Of a stretch of DNA of 64,000 nt, positions 23,450 through 34,430 are shown piece by piece. Where the stretch lies: NCBI GenBank assembly GCA_025617745.1, contig CM046864.1, forward strand, positions 62,001 through 126,000, in the 5' to 3' direction. The position numbers were made by a program, and so were the translations under genes. The notes below the pieces were generated by a model that made no database searches, was not told where the DNA came from, and saw only the letters and a program-made list of their open reading frames with translations. Position 1 is the stretch's first letter; each line of letters opens with the position of its first letter. The stretch comes from Heliocidaris erythrogramma. Its lineage: Eukaryota; Echinodermata; Echinoidea; Camarodonta; Echinometridae.

Positions 23450-23860
23450 TACGATGACAATTGATGGAGTAGTCATCAACAGAGTAAACCTTTTGTAAAT
23501 ACCTTGGTATTTACATTTATGAGAATCTCAATTGGAACAAGCAGATAGAGCAGGTGAAATCAAAAGTTGTGAAAAGTTTATAATTATTTACTAAAAAGAA
23601 CTGGATCTGTCATAAGTAAATCTACTGCTTTGGTATTTTACAAATCCGTCTTTCAGTCTCATTTTGACTACTGCTCTATAGTATGGGGAAACACGTCTAA
23701 AACTAATCGTAGGAAATTACAAACTTTACTAAACAAGGCATTGAAGACTGTATTGCAGGTGAATTATTTATGTCAAACCAAAGGTGGAATGCTACCGAAT
23801 ACTTTGGTTACTCACATCCCATTTGAAACCTCATTAAGTGTTTTTTTAGGAAGAAGTTAG
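23450..23860 (+). pseudogene. Non-LTR reverse transcriptase C-terminal fragment
   Basis: Translation shows FCKYLGIYI (the KYLG motif after the RT palm), then YKSVFQSHFDYCSIVWGN and KLQTLLNKALK. These are typical of the RT thumb and connection region in CR1/Jockey-type non-LTR elements. Stops and frame changes around 23580-23630 break the frame, and the N-terminal part lies in or beyond the gap. It is on the strand opposite to the neighbouring fragment at 23903-26550 and is therefore a separate insertion or a rearranged piece. Confidence 0.8.
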
Positions 23861-23902
23861 ATTGTCTTTAATACATTAAAGGATCTGTAACATCATGCCC
23901 CC

Positions 23903-26550
23903 TTACCACATGCCCCCTCCCCCCTCCCGCAACATATCGCAGCCCATAGCCTTATCATTTGGCATATTCATAATATACCTATAGATTTCACTTTTATCAA
24001 CCAATGTGAAATGAAATTGAGTATTTTGATGTAAATTATGGAAAGAATGCGTAAAATGAGAGTTGTCCGTTGGCTCTATAATCGAATCTGCCAATGATGG
24101 TCCTATATTAACAAAATATTCATTTAATTTTTCGGCAATCAGAGTAGGATCATGGATATCAATATCATCACATTTTAAATACGATATTTCATTTGATTTT
24201 TTTTTCGATTCAATAGCATATTTAGATTTTTCCATGTTTCTTTTACGTTACCTTTTGAAGTTTCGATTTTCGTTTGAAAAAAGACTATTTTCTTGTATTT
24301 CAGTTTTGCAGTTACATAGTTTCTTATTTTCTTATATGCTTTCCAATCCTGTTCCTTATTATCTTTCAATGCTCTGCTTTTCTTTTACGAATCAATCTCA
24401 AGATATCTGCATCAATCCATGGAAGATTGTCCCTTTTTATCTTCTTTCTACTTAGAGGAGCAAATTTATCACATGATAACCAAAATGAATTTAGAAAAGC
24501 GTTTGCAGACTCATCAACACAAGAAGAACTGTATACACGGTTGTAGTTGATATAATGCTAGGAGTCCACTGGGCCGGCGCCAATTGGTGCCAGTTGGCGC
24601 CAATGCAGTTTGCTGTGGCGCCTAGTGTCGCCAATAAGGTGCCTAGTGGCGTGTAGTGGCTCAAACTGCCTCCCAACTGGCTCGTGGTGGCACCAAATTT
24701 GAATTTGGCGGCAAGAAAATTTCAAAATGTTTGAAATCTTCGTCGCGCCACTTGCATCGAGCAATCAGCGCCAAGTGTCCGTCAAGTGGCACCAAATGGC
24801 GCGAACATATCGCCCTTTGGCGCAAACATTCCGCCTATTGTAATCCACTGGAATGTAATGGTTGTGCCAATGAGATTTCGCGCCACATGGCGCCAAGTGG
24901 CACCTTGTTTGCGCCACTACGCGCCAAATAATTCCAACAGAGGCGGATAGCCCGCGCCAAAGCGCAGTGGCGCGAGCCAAACGGCACCCGATTGGTGACT
25001 ACTTCGCGCCAAATGCCACCTGGTTGCCCGCCATTCAGCGCCACTTGCCGCCTATAAAAGCAGGGCGGCATCGCAGGACTTTCTCACACAACTTGCAAGA
25101 TTTTCATATAGTCGGCAAGTAGCGCCAAGTGGCGGCAAGTTCAAACTTGGCGACCTTTGGCACAAACTAATCACCAAGTGCCGCAAAGTAGCCGTCTATT
25201 GGCGCGAATGGCGCCAACAGGGTGAATTTTGGAATCAAATGGCCGTGTAATGGCGCAAACTGGCGCAACATTTTGGCGCACGCCATATGGCACCCAGTTT
25301 ATTCCACTTGGCGACACATGCCGAGCGGACATTAATTCGGCGCCACAGCGAGCCACTACGCGCCAATCACATAATCTTTGGCGCGAACTGGCACCAACTG
25401 GCGCCGGCCCAGTGGACTCCTAGCATTAGCTACTTCTTTACGATGAGCGTGGTCCCTAAAACTTTTAGTTTCTGTACACTTTATACGTATGATGACTTTT
25501 ATTAGAACGCCTTTTACCAAAGAAGGCAAAACAAGCGAATGGTCACTAATCCCTTTGTGGATAACGCCACTCTCTGCTATCTTAAAAATATTGGAAGTAA
25601 AAATAACGTCAGTGAGAGTTTGTGACATGATCAATTCTTGTGAGTGTATCGATTACTTTACTTAATGAATAACAATTTGATAGCTCAATAGTCTTTTCGA
25701 GTAGCAGCTGAGGGGAGAGGCCAATAAATCACAATTTAGGTCCCCTATAAGAATGATATCCTTAGATTCATAATCCAACTTGGATACAACGTATTCAGTA
25801 GTATCAAGCAAATGCATACTAGAGCCAGGTGGTCAATACCAAGCCAGTATAATTACTGCAACAGAGTTAGGTTGCCTCACTTCAACAGCTATCATTTCAG
25901 TGTCTTCTGACATCAAATCAGGTCTTAAGACATGTTTGAGGCGTTTTTCATTTATATATGCAAGTACGCCTACACCCTGTCTATTTCTATCCTTCCTGTA
26001 TACCACATAATCATTAATACTTATTTGTTTGTCATCAATCGTATCACATAAACGAGTCTCATTTAGTCCCAAAACATCGAAATTATATTTCATTTATTAG
26101 GACTTTCACTTGATGTAGGTTGGATATACAGTCCTAACATTGAGGTGTGCAATGATTATTCCAGATTTAGTGGAAGATCTGGAAAATTTAGAAGTAATGT
26201 CAGAAAAACTTATCTTTCCCTCAGAATTTGTTGGAACTAATGATTTTAAGTCATCTTGTATAGATGAATTCCTAGACAAGATAGAGTTTGATAAAGAGGG
26301 ACTACCAGTGCAATATTATGTTCGGTTACCACAGCATCACTCTTAAGGGGGGAAATTATCGCTATTTGGGTGACTTTTGTTAGCATTTGAAATTACATGA
26401 ACATTTTCATTAGTACAGTCCATTTCAGATGGATTGGATTCAGTGTTGATTATTTCAACACTTGCAGAGTCATAAACATCATTACTGGAACCAAGGGAGA
26501 CACGATCTGAGGCTGAAGCCGGATCGGCACACTCTTCTTGGCCACAGCAT
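23903..26550 (-). pseudogene. Non-LTR retrotransposon ORF2 (endonuclease plus linker), broken
   Basis: Read on the minus strand, a low-complexity N-terminal region (26550-26170) leads to IAHLNVRTVYP and FDVLGLNETRL near 26150-26050. IILIGDLNCD follows near 25760 and GISDHSLV near 25550. These are the N, E, D/N and SDH motifs of an APE-type endonuclease. The linker follows at 24545-23903, including WKNLNMLLNRK and LNEYFVNIGPSLA. RT proper is missing. Frameshifts occur near 26100, in the 25650-25700 region and in an A run near 24200. A GGCGCC-rich element (24553-25428) sits inside. CR1/L2-like by motif style; clade not certain. Confidence 0.85.
24553..25428. mobile_element. GGCGCC-studded inverted-repeat element, about 876 bp
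   Basis: Ends read ATGCTAGGAGTCCACTGGGC on the left and the exact complement on the right, continuing through CGGCGCC. A TA on each side could be the target duplication. The interior is packed with dozens of GGCGC/GCGCC words in both orientations, far richer in CpG than the surrounding A+T-rich DNA. It interrupts the minus-strand endonuclease/linker region of the 23903-26550 retrotransposon, whose frame resumes on the other side. No transposase is encoded. Many subterminal short repeats are known in some DNA transposon families as transposase-binding sites; assigning that role here is inference. Confidence 0.85.
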
Positions 26551-26894
26551 TAATACATGTAATTGAAGAGATAATATCAAAAACTTCGTCGACTGTAATA
26601 AATGAGCGCCAAGTGTCAACCACTCGATTACGTAGAAATTATGGTCGAAATTAACTCAATTTGAACTATGAATGAAATTTCGTTGTGTGTAATCATGTTT
26701 CTGTAAGTGTGAAATTACTTCATTCAGGACACATATTGTTGTTTTCTACAGAGAAATCTGACGTATAAAATCAAAAGAAGACTTTGACAAGAAACATTTC
26801 GAGATTTCCAGTAGGCCTACGATCAATATCAGGAATAAATTTGCCGCTCGATCTTTCTCTAGGCAATGTTGGAACATTTGTGACATAAGACGGC
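26551..26894. other. No recognised feature
   Basis: A+T-rich sequence between the retrotransposon relic and the 2.7-kb inverted-repeat element. No gene or repeat is recognised. Confidence 0.5.
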
Positions 26895-27639
26895 TTTTGC
26901 TAAACAGTCGGGTAACGTCGCGTCGCGTTGGTAGAAATTTTCAAACATTTTTCAGGAAGGTGTCTTCAAGGGGACAAATTGAAAAAGAGTCCATCTCAGT
27001 ATGATTTTTCCCGTTTAGCAAAAGCCCAACATGACAGGCTGTCTTGGTTAGATATATCAAGTAAATCAATGGTCAAGAAAGTATTGGCCTATTTTATTCA
27101 TATATATATATGTATGCGTGTGTGTGTGCATTTATACACACCAGATGGTGGGATTCACCATGTGTGACGATGTCAAGAGGATATTCCCTACATTGGTAAT
27201 CTTAACTTTCAGACATTCATAACTTTCTTTTTTGTTTGACTTGTTTTTAAACTCGTACCATTCTGCTTCTCTGATTTTCATGCTTCAACTCAGTTGCTTC
27301 AATTGTTTCCCCTGTAAGTTTTGTGGCAGTGACAACTCCAACATTTCCTTCAATATTGAACTTATTCTGCAGTCCATGAAGTAGCCGAGTCGAGTCCAGT
27401 CGATGTACAATATGTGTATTAGGAAGTTACCAAAACTAGTTACTGCCATACTTGTCTCTCTTGCCTGTGTGCCACAAGCTGCTTATGTATCTTCATATTT
27501 TATCCTGAGGTATTTAACAAGAGTTATAATGTTAAACAATTATAGACAAAAAGAAAACTTTCTTTGTATTCTTTTTCTTGTTTTGTATTTTGTTTTGTTG
27601 AATGATGAGCGTCCAATCTGTGTGCGGATGTAGCTCTAT

Positions 27640-29440
27640 TTCTAAATCTTTATCCTTCTATCATATCTTTGTCATCTGATTCATCTTTTTCATCTGATTT
27701 TGTTTGCTTTATATTAACTATGATAATTTTTTAGTACAAAATCCCCCCCCCCCCCGCAAAAAAAGCCTTTTCTCCTTCATTTCATTTCTTTAAATTTTGT
27801 TTGTTTTATCCAGTAGAGCTAAGTGATATACATAGAAATTCTACACAGGATTTTGGAACTCTGTCTCAAACATTAATTATGATGATTTCTGCAATTTTTT
27901 TTATCCTATAATTTTTTTCTTTCCACCTTTCCTTTCATTATGTTATTATTTGATCCCTTGTATCATCTTGTCTTCCCTCTTTCCCAATGATACTTTTTTT
28001 TTGCTTTCCATCTTTACTTTCGTTATGTTATTCTGTGATTCCTTTTATCTGTTCTTCCATCTTTTATGTTACTCTTTATATTCATCCATCTATCATTCCT
28101 TAGTCTATCTTTCGTAGTGTTATTCTTTTTTGTCCCCGCCGAACGAAGTTCGCGAGGGGACTATGAAACGAACTCCGTTCGTGTGTGCGTGTGTGTGTGT
28201 CCGTCCGTCCCTCCGTCCATCCGTCCGTGTGTGCTCAAAAAGTTAGAAAATGCTACTTCTCCGTCATTTCTTGGCCGATTTTGATTCTGATTGTTTTTAT
28301 CTGATAGGGCTGAGTGGGGGCTTCCAAACTTCTACACATAGTCATGAAATTCATCAATTATGCAAATTTATGCAAATTTATTCAAAATCGACCAAAAATG
28401 CTACTTCTCCTCTATTTTGAACAGATAAAAGGAATTATCTATTTTGAATCTGATTGTTTTATCTGATAGGGCTGGGTAGGGGCTGTCAAACCTCTACACA
28501 GAATTTGGAAATTCATTAATTATGCAAATTTATTGTAATTTATTCAAAATCAATAGAAAATGCATTTATAATCATAAAACATTAATTTGATAATTCATTT
28601 CTCACATTTAGCTTCAAGGTTCTATCAGAAATTACATAAATTAACAGCCATTCCCCAGATCTACACTTCTGGCAGGGACATATATTACGCATCGCGTAAT
28701 TACTAATTCAGTTATTTTTAATCCTTTTATTAATTTTTCTTTCCACCTTTCCTTTCATTACGTTATTCTTTTATTGCTTTTATCATTTTGTTTTCCATCT
28801 TTCATAATGTTACTGTTTATATTTATTCTTTTTATCCTCTTTTTTTATTGCTTTCCATCTTCACTTTGTTATTCTTTGTTCCCTTTTATCATCTTCTCTT
28901 CCACCTTTCTTCATGTTTATATTTATCTTTTTATCATTTCTCGCTTTGTCATTTCTTGCTTTTATCCTTCTATCAATTATCTTTCCATCCTTCCTCTCGT
29001 TATGATATTCTTTGTTTCCTGTTATCATTTTCTCCCCCACCTTCCTCACGTTAATCTTTATCCTTCTATCATTTCTCTCTCTATCTTTCATATTATTCTT
29101 TTTAAAATCATTTTCTGCTTCCCATCTTTACTTACTTCCCTTAAAACATTCTTTGCTTTTATCCTATCATTTTGTTTTCCTTTCATCTTTTCTTTCGTTA
29201 TGTTATTCCTTTATTCAAATTATCATCTTCTCTTCTATCTTTCCTTATGTTACTCTTAATATCTTTATCCTTCTATCATTTATGTCTCTATCTTTCTTTA
29301 TGTTATTCTTTGTTTTTATCCACTTATTTTTACTTTCCAACTTTCCTTTTGTGGTATTCTTTGTTTCCTTTCATCATATTTTCTTCCATCCCTCCTACCC
29401 TTCTATTCTCTCTTTATAGTTCATGTTTTTCTTTGCATTA
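27640..29440. repeat. Pyrimidine-rich degenerate repeat, split by an insertion
   Basis: Blocks at about 27640-28129 and 28707-29440 repeat a loose unit of about 55-65 bases, such as CCACCTTTCCTTTCATTATG then TTATTCTTTGTTCCC and TTTATCCTTCTATC. Strand composition is strongly T+C. The same repeat continues on both sides of 28130-28706, showing that the latter inserted into it. The long open frames rich in F, L and S are composition artefacts. Confidence 0.75.
28130..28706 (+). mobile_element. Putative Helitron/Helentron-like non-autonomous element
   Basis: The left end is a palindrome (28132-28161, GTCCCC paired with GGGGAC around CGAAC/GTTCG), followed by GT and GTCC microsatellites. The right end is a hairpin, ATTACGC ATC GCGTAAT (28684-28700), followed by TACTAA, which fits a CTRR-type terminus. 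A 5' palindrome, an internal microsatellite and a 3' hairpin resemble HINE/DINE-type Helentron derivatives. No Rep/helicase is present, so the assignment is tentative. Confidence 0.5.
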
Positions 29441-29940
29441 TCCTTCCATTGTTTTCTTTATTCCCTTGTTTGTCGTTTTTAGCCTGAAAACGGGAAAAAT
29501 CATACTGAGATGGACTCTTTTTCAATTTGTCCCCTTGAAGACACCTTCCTGAAAAATGTTCGAAAATTTCTACCAACGCGACGCGACGTTACCCGACTGT
29601 TTAGCAAAACCCCATAAGACTGTATATCATATTTAGAAAGGTTATACTACTACAATGTATTTGCAAGTTCTCCAAGGTGTGGTAAAATGCATAATCCTCT
29701 CGGCCCTCAGATGGTAAACAGGTCTAACTAAAAATGTTGACTTTTTAATATAACTTATTGGGTAATTCGAGGGCGCTCTTTCCATTGGTGCTATCCATAT
29801 ATTCCCACAAAAATCATTATTGAAATAGCATAGGCTACCTTAGTCAACTTTTTCGAATTTTGTTCTGGTTTTGATGGTAAATCAGTCTCATTTAACCCAT
29901 TCCCACCCGTGCTCTTTGATTGTAAAATAAGCTATCTTAG

Positions 29941-30190
29941 GTGTCGTGGTCCAGTGGATACGTCACCGGACTGTAGATCTCATGGTTCGCGGCACTAATG
30001 TCCTTTGGCAAGACATTAATCTACATTTGCCACTCTCCACCCAGGTGTAGTAAATGGGTACCTGGTAGAAATTTATTCCTTGAATGCTTTCAGCGCCTTA
30101 TAGGGCAGCTGGGCAGCTGGGCTAAAGCCAGGGTAATAATACTACGGCGCTTAGAAAAATTGTATTAAGCGCAATATATAAATGTTATGT
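29941..30190 (+). repeat. tRNA-derived SINE, copy 1
   Basis: It begins with an A-box-like TGGTCCAGTGGATACG. The B-box region is damaged by a short deletion. The conserved body then reads CTTTGGCAAGACATTAA, CCACTCTCCACCCAGGTG and AAATGGGTACCTGGTAG, and the 3' part carries GGCGCTTAGAA and AAGCGCAATATATAAATG. The body is shared with 31993-32255. Its long conserved central domain recalls SINE superfamilies with a shared core, but I cannot assign one. Confidence 0.75.
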
Positions 30191-30496
30191 ATTCCCTGAT
30201 AGCAGAAAGTGGTAAAATTTACGTGATATTTACGTCGTGGTTTTCGTCTTTTTTACGTCCTGTAATTACGTCAATAAGACGACAACTTGCACCAACGCAA
30301 GACTTCAAGAGGACGTCTTATTTTGACCGCATCTGTACACTGTAAAAACTGAAGTGCTGTATATAGCACTTTTTGAGGGCATGCATAGGGACTGCACTCA
30401 GAGTGCTATTGAATGCACACAGCGTGCTATTTCAGCACTTTCACGGGAGCTGGACCGGCTCCTTAAACTGCTAAACATTCATTAAAAAAAATGATT

Positions 30497-30560
30497 TGGG
30501 CGAGCTTCGAACCAGGGTCCGCTGATCGAGAATTGCTGGCATTACCGCTAGACTAACTCA
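30497..30560 (-). tRNA. tRNA-like arm (minus strand)
   Basis: On the minus strand, TTAGTCTAGCGGTAA matches an A box and GGTTCGAAGCTCG a B box, about 35 bases apart. It pairs with the plus-strand arm at 30669-30731. Most likely a tRNA-derived module in a foldback element, not a working tRNA gene. Confidence 0.45.
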
Positions 30561-30668
30561 CATTGTACGATTTAGAGCAGATCATATTGTTACATAGTGA
30601 ATTTACGACACCACATAGTTCATGTTATCTACTTGACTCCCATGACTAAACCGGATTGCAAGAAGCAT

Positions 30669-30731
30669 TCGTTAGTCCATCGGTAACGTCAGCGCCTCTC
30701 AATCAGCGGAACCTGGTTCGAGGCTCGCCAC
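30669..30731 (+). tRNA. tRNA-like arm (plus strand)
   Basis: TTAGTCCATCGGTAACG resembles an A box and GGTTCGAGGCTCG a B box. It is the diverged inverted partner of 30497-30560, with several base differences between the two. Confidence 0.45.
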
Positions 30732-31140
30732 TGCTGGTAAATTAGCACACTACAAGTGCTATAAACAGCATTTCAGGTGCAGTCACTATACATGCCCCTA
30801 AAAGTAGCACTTTAGTTTTTACAGTGTACAAGACGTAGAGATGACGTCAAAATAAGACGTCCTCTTGACGTCTTGCGTTGGTGCAAGTTGTCGTCTTATT
30901 GACGTAATTACAGGACGTAAAAAAGACGAAAACCACGACGTAAATATCACGTCATTTTTAACACTTTCTGCTATCAGGGAAGAGGAATGAAGACGTAGAG
31001 ATGACGTCAAAATAAGACGTCCTCTTGACGTCTTGCGTTGGTGCAAGTTGTCGTCTCATTGACGTAATTACAGGACGTAAAAAAGACGAAAACCACGACG
31101 TAAATATCACGTCATTTTTTAACACTTTCTGCTATCAGGG

Positions 31141-31510
31141 TTATTATGTAGTATTATTACACATAGACGGTGTAGACCCTTAACTTAAAAGACTTAGGTG
31201 ATTATCCTACTACTGTTTTGATGGTAAATCAGTATCAGTTATAGTTAACCCATTCCTACCAGTGTTCTTTGATTGTAAAATAATAATACTACGGCGCTTA
31301 GAAACATTGTATTAAGCGAAATATAGGGCAGCTGGGCAGCTGGGCTAAAGCCAGGGTAATAATACTACGGCGCTTAGAAACATTGTATTAAGCGCAATAT
31401 ATAAATGTTATGTATTATTGTGTAGTATTATTACACATAGGCGGTGTAGACCCTTTACTTAAAAGACTTGGGTAATTATCCTACTACTGCTTTGATGGTA
31501 AAAGAGTCTG
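31141..31510 (+). repeat. Duplicated fragments around SINE tails
   Basis: A unit starting GTAGTATTATTACACATAG occurs at about 31146 and again at about 31421, with a few differences. Between them are two partial copies of the 3' part of the SINE at 29941-30190 (GGCGCTTAGAAACATTGTAT). The flank TTGATGGTAAATCAGT near 29868 also recurs near 31217. Local duplications of one SINE insertion with its flanks explain this. Confidence 0.65.
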
Positions 31511-31992
31511 TTTTAAAAGTTAGACGGTTTTACCACCAAATTTAGGGTATCCATGTATCTCATTATTTACATAAAACATGTATCAATGCACTGAAGTATG
31601 AAGAATAAAAAAAGGATAAATGAAACAACCTATTCAGCAATAGAAAAGTAAGAAAACTAAACACTCTTCTTAATAACAGAGTGCGTTTTGGTGTTCATGT
31701 TGATGGTAAAAGAGTTGCTTTACCACCAAAAGGGAAGTATAGCGAGTGTCGAGCTTAATGGGGTAAAACAGACTATCTACACACAAAATGTCATATGTTT
31801 AAAGTGGGGTCACGAAATATGGACAAATTGCTTATTATCAATTTGTAATGTGGCATTAATTCTTAAAATTATTTCCCTCCATTAAAAACCCTCATAAGAT
31901 TGAACTTTAAAGCCATTTTTCTCAGAATTTCGTTTTTAGGCCTTCTTTAACATCGAAGGGCCGCTCTGCAATGTTGTGTATTTATTATTAAA
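31511..31992. other. No recognised feature
   Basis: A+T-rich sequence. Short open frames here have no recognisable content. Confidence 0.5.
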
Positions 31993-32255
31993 GGGGTCGT
32001 GGTCTAGTGGATACGTCACCGGACTGTGGATGTCATGGTTCGTGGTTCGAGTCCCGCAGCAGAGCTAATGTCCTTTGGCAAGACATTAACCTACATTTGC
32101 CACTCTCCACCCAGGTGTAGTAAATGGGTACCTGGTAGGAATTTATTCCTTGAATGCTTTTATCGCCTTAATAATAATACTCCTTTGTAGGCGCCTTGAG
32201 CATCCTCTGGGATATAAATGTAGCTATTGTTATTATTATTATTATTATATTATTA
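31993..32255 (+). repeat. tRNA-derived SINE, copy 2 (complete head)
   Basis: An A-box-like TGGTCTAGTGGATACG and a B-box-like GGTTCGAGTCCCG are both intact. The body is the same as copy 1 at 29941-30190. The 3' end has a different tail ending in GTTATTATTATT repeats (32227-32250). Intact promoter boxes make this the better copy for defining the family. Confidence 0.8.
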
Positions 32256-32459
32256 ATTTTAGCTGGGATGAATTGTCAAAAGAGGCACAAGATGATTTGG
32301 GAAGATTGTTATGAGGTAGGTAGTATCTTGCCGAAATACGGGAATACGGGCAACCTACATATTTATATCAACGCCGAGTAGCTCGGTTTCCGCGCAAACG
32401 GGTGCATCGACTAGTCTCTTCTCACAAGTCGCTGTAATGTTTATTGGGAGTGTATTTTC

Positions 32460-32915
32460 CCCTTAAACTTTTCAATATAACTCGATAGATACTACATGAA
32501 ATTTGTTTATTTAAAAAAATAAAAGGAGGGCCTATGCAGAATTTCCTTACCAACATTTGACTGCTTATTTGTGAACAGTTCAGTATATTTTTTATGATTA
32601 AATTATGGTTCCCCCTGCATTTAAAATCTTGATTTTCTATGCGGTCTCATGAGTTTGAATGACACTTTATGAGCCGTGCACATGAACAAAAGATGAAAAG
32701 AATTGAAAAAGAATATACACGGGTAAACACTGCATTGCATTATAAAACGCAAAGTGCCACTTTTTTCTACCACCAGCTGCAATAAAATTGATTTTTGTAC
32801 GAAAACATGATCATATGTTAAAAAATATCAAAATCAAAATGTTGGTAAGGGAATTCATCATGTTTTTAACAAACGAAATTTTAAAAAAATTTATCGAGTT
32901 ATATTTAAGTGTGTC
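32460..32915. mobile_element. Imperfect inverted-repeat element
   Basis: The left arm has ATATAACTCGATA and GAATTTCCTTACCAACATTT. The right arm has the complements AAATGTTGGTAAGGGAATTC and TATCGAGTTATAT. The arms are diverged and interrupted, so this is an older foldback-type element. Confidence 0.55.
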
Positions 32916-33199
32916 AGGGGGAGCCAAACCGTAAGCAGTCGGTGCAAAGAGGTTAAACCAAAGCTAAAATCTAATAGATCTTCACATGAGAAGAAAATAT
33001 CTAAACAACCTAAGCTCAAAAGCACGGTCACATGTTTTCAAATCTGAACTTTAGCTCATATAAACACCTGTATCTGCTCTTGTTGGATGTGATTTATTTA
33101 TCAAGTGGAACTGCAGGAAATGTTCGTACTTTTCAGAGGCACTGTTTTATGGAGATAGGAAATAATTGCGACAAAGTACATTTGATTTGTGCAAAGTGC

Positions 33200-34330
33200 A
33201 TAAGTAAAGACTGAAACATTACTGCAAAACACCAACGAAAAAGATGACCACGAAACAGACAGAGGGGAAAAGTTAGACACACAGAAACTGGAAATTGCTA
33301 TTTTGTCTGTGGAGTCCAGGGTCAACGAAATGCAAATGACTTGAAAGTTACTCGATCGAGGATAGAATACCGAAGCCCAGTGTGCCATGAAACTATATGC
33401 AGAACAGTCATCTAATGTTGAAATGCCAATACTCCTCTGTGAAGTGGTCAAAGCATATCGCAAAAAAGTGAAGAGAATGCTGATAGAGAAAGATGGAGCA
33501 AAACTCTCATGATACATAATGTTCCAGAAAACAAAAGTGATGTCCCCAAAGTTAGACAACAGTCCATCATCAATGAAGAGCTACTGATAGAAGACGTAGA
33601 GGTGAAAGACTCACAGAAGACTGTGAGACTGGGGGTAGAAACCAAATCCAGGAAGTAGGGACATGGCTAATCTGGTGAATATTGAAATACATGCACATGG
33701 TGGAGAAGAAAGTGCAGACGGAGGAAAACTAGATATGAAAAGAGGAGAAGGTGTATAAAGCAAGTCAATGAAGATGTGCAAGAAACAAATGAAGACACTA
33801 ACAACCAAGCAGCAGAAAAACCAGATGAGGGAATCGATTTAGGTGAAAAAATTGCAATGATTGCAGAAAAAAGAACCAACCAAATATGCACTTGGTTGCA
33901 GAAAATACAGATGTAACGAAATATTCAGTGAGACTATTTACAGAAAACCTGATGAGTGACCTGGAAAATGAAGCCGCCACCTTGACCGTCGATGTGCATC
34001 TGTCAGCAGAGAGGGTGCCTGTGGCCTTTGACTGAACGAGAGTACCCACGACATTGCAGGATTTAAAATGAAATCTCATCATGGGAGGATACTGATACAG
34101 AAACAGAGAATGAACCAGATTCAGACAATACTGGGGACAAGCATAGTCATAAAAAACGAGCTCTAGGATCAGACAGTCTTGTATACCAACAGTAATAATT
34201 TACTAAACAAACTATATGAATTGTCATTGTTGGTAGAAGAACGCCTGATATTATCTCTATCTGTGAAAGCTCACCCTAAAAAATATGTCAAACCATCTGC
34301 ACTAAATTGCCAGTTAGATGACTAGTGACT
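33200..34330 (+). pseudogene. Decayed non-LTR retrotransposon (ORF1 and start of endonuclease)
   Basis: Around 33495-33650 one frame reads RWSKTLMIHNVPENKSDVPK and later VKDSQKTVRLG. This style matches the RNA-binding ORF1 of non-LTR elements, which often has an IHNIPE-like motif. Around 34185-34300, NLLNKLYELSLLVEE and, after a frame change, PDIISICES match the start of an APE-type endonuclease. Many stops and frameshifts separate these islands. The element is old and the clade is not clear. Confidence 0.55.
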
Positions 34331-34430
34331 ACGTACTCTTTAAAAACTTTGAACAAGAAAATGTACTCCGGATCCCTACATACGTTCCTACGTTCATGCA
34401 TCTCTTGACTCTGGTATAGGGAATAAATTG

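Larger units (their letters stand above)
26895..29609. mobile_element. 2.7-kb element with ~120-bp terminal inverted repeats
   Basis: The left end (26895-27016) and right end (29488-29609) are reverse complements over about 120 bases with very few differences. The outer edge is TTTTGCTAAACAGTCGGGTA and the arms carry GTCGCGTCGCGTTGG. No transposase-like frame lies between them. The interior is a short unique stretch with (TA)n and (GT)n near 27100-27130, a long pyrimidine-rich degenerate repeat, and an inserted element at 28130-28706. It is non-autonomous; superfamily unassigned. Confidence 0.8.
30335..30830. mobile_element. Nested inverted-repeat element with two divergent tRNA-like arms
   Basis: Termini TGTACACTGTAAAAACT and its complement enclose about 496 bases, with AGTGCT/AGCACT words repeated near each end. 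Inside lie two tRNA-like sequences pointing outwards, at 30497-30560 on the minus strand and 30669-30731 on the plus strand. They share TTAGTC.A.CGGTAA and GGTTCGA.GCTCGCC words. The element splits the outer foldback element exactly in its centre. Confidence 0.75.
30194..31140. mobile_element. Foldback element with a duplicated right arm
   Basis: The left arm starts CCCTGATAGCAGAAAGTG (30194 to about 30330) and is rich in GACGTC/GACGTA words. The right arm is its reverse complement at 30831-30979 and appears again in direct tandem at 30991-31140. The centre is occupied by a second inverted-repeat element (30335-30830). The extra arm suggests unequal exchange or two overlapping insertions. Confidence 0.85.

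Noticed and set aside
22832-23479. Long open frames of about 200 codons on both strands
   Set aside because: They consist mostly of unknown bases in the assembly gap.
24656-25423. Several overlapping open frames of 60-90 codons
   Set aside because: They lie on both strands of the GGCGCC-rich element, whose composition suppresses stop codons.
28774-29552. Long F/L/S-rich frames resembling membrane proteins
   Set aside because: They come from the pyrimidine-rich degenerate repeat. Several overlapping frames look equally open and no start or domain is supported.
33101-34082. Minus-strand serine-rich open frames
   Set aside because: They are the reverse of a decayed plus-strand retrotransposon ORF1 region and show no domain of their own.
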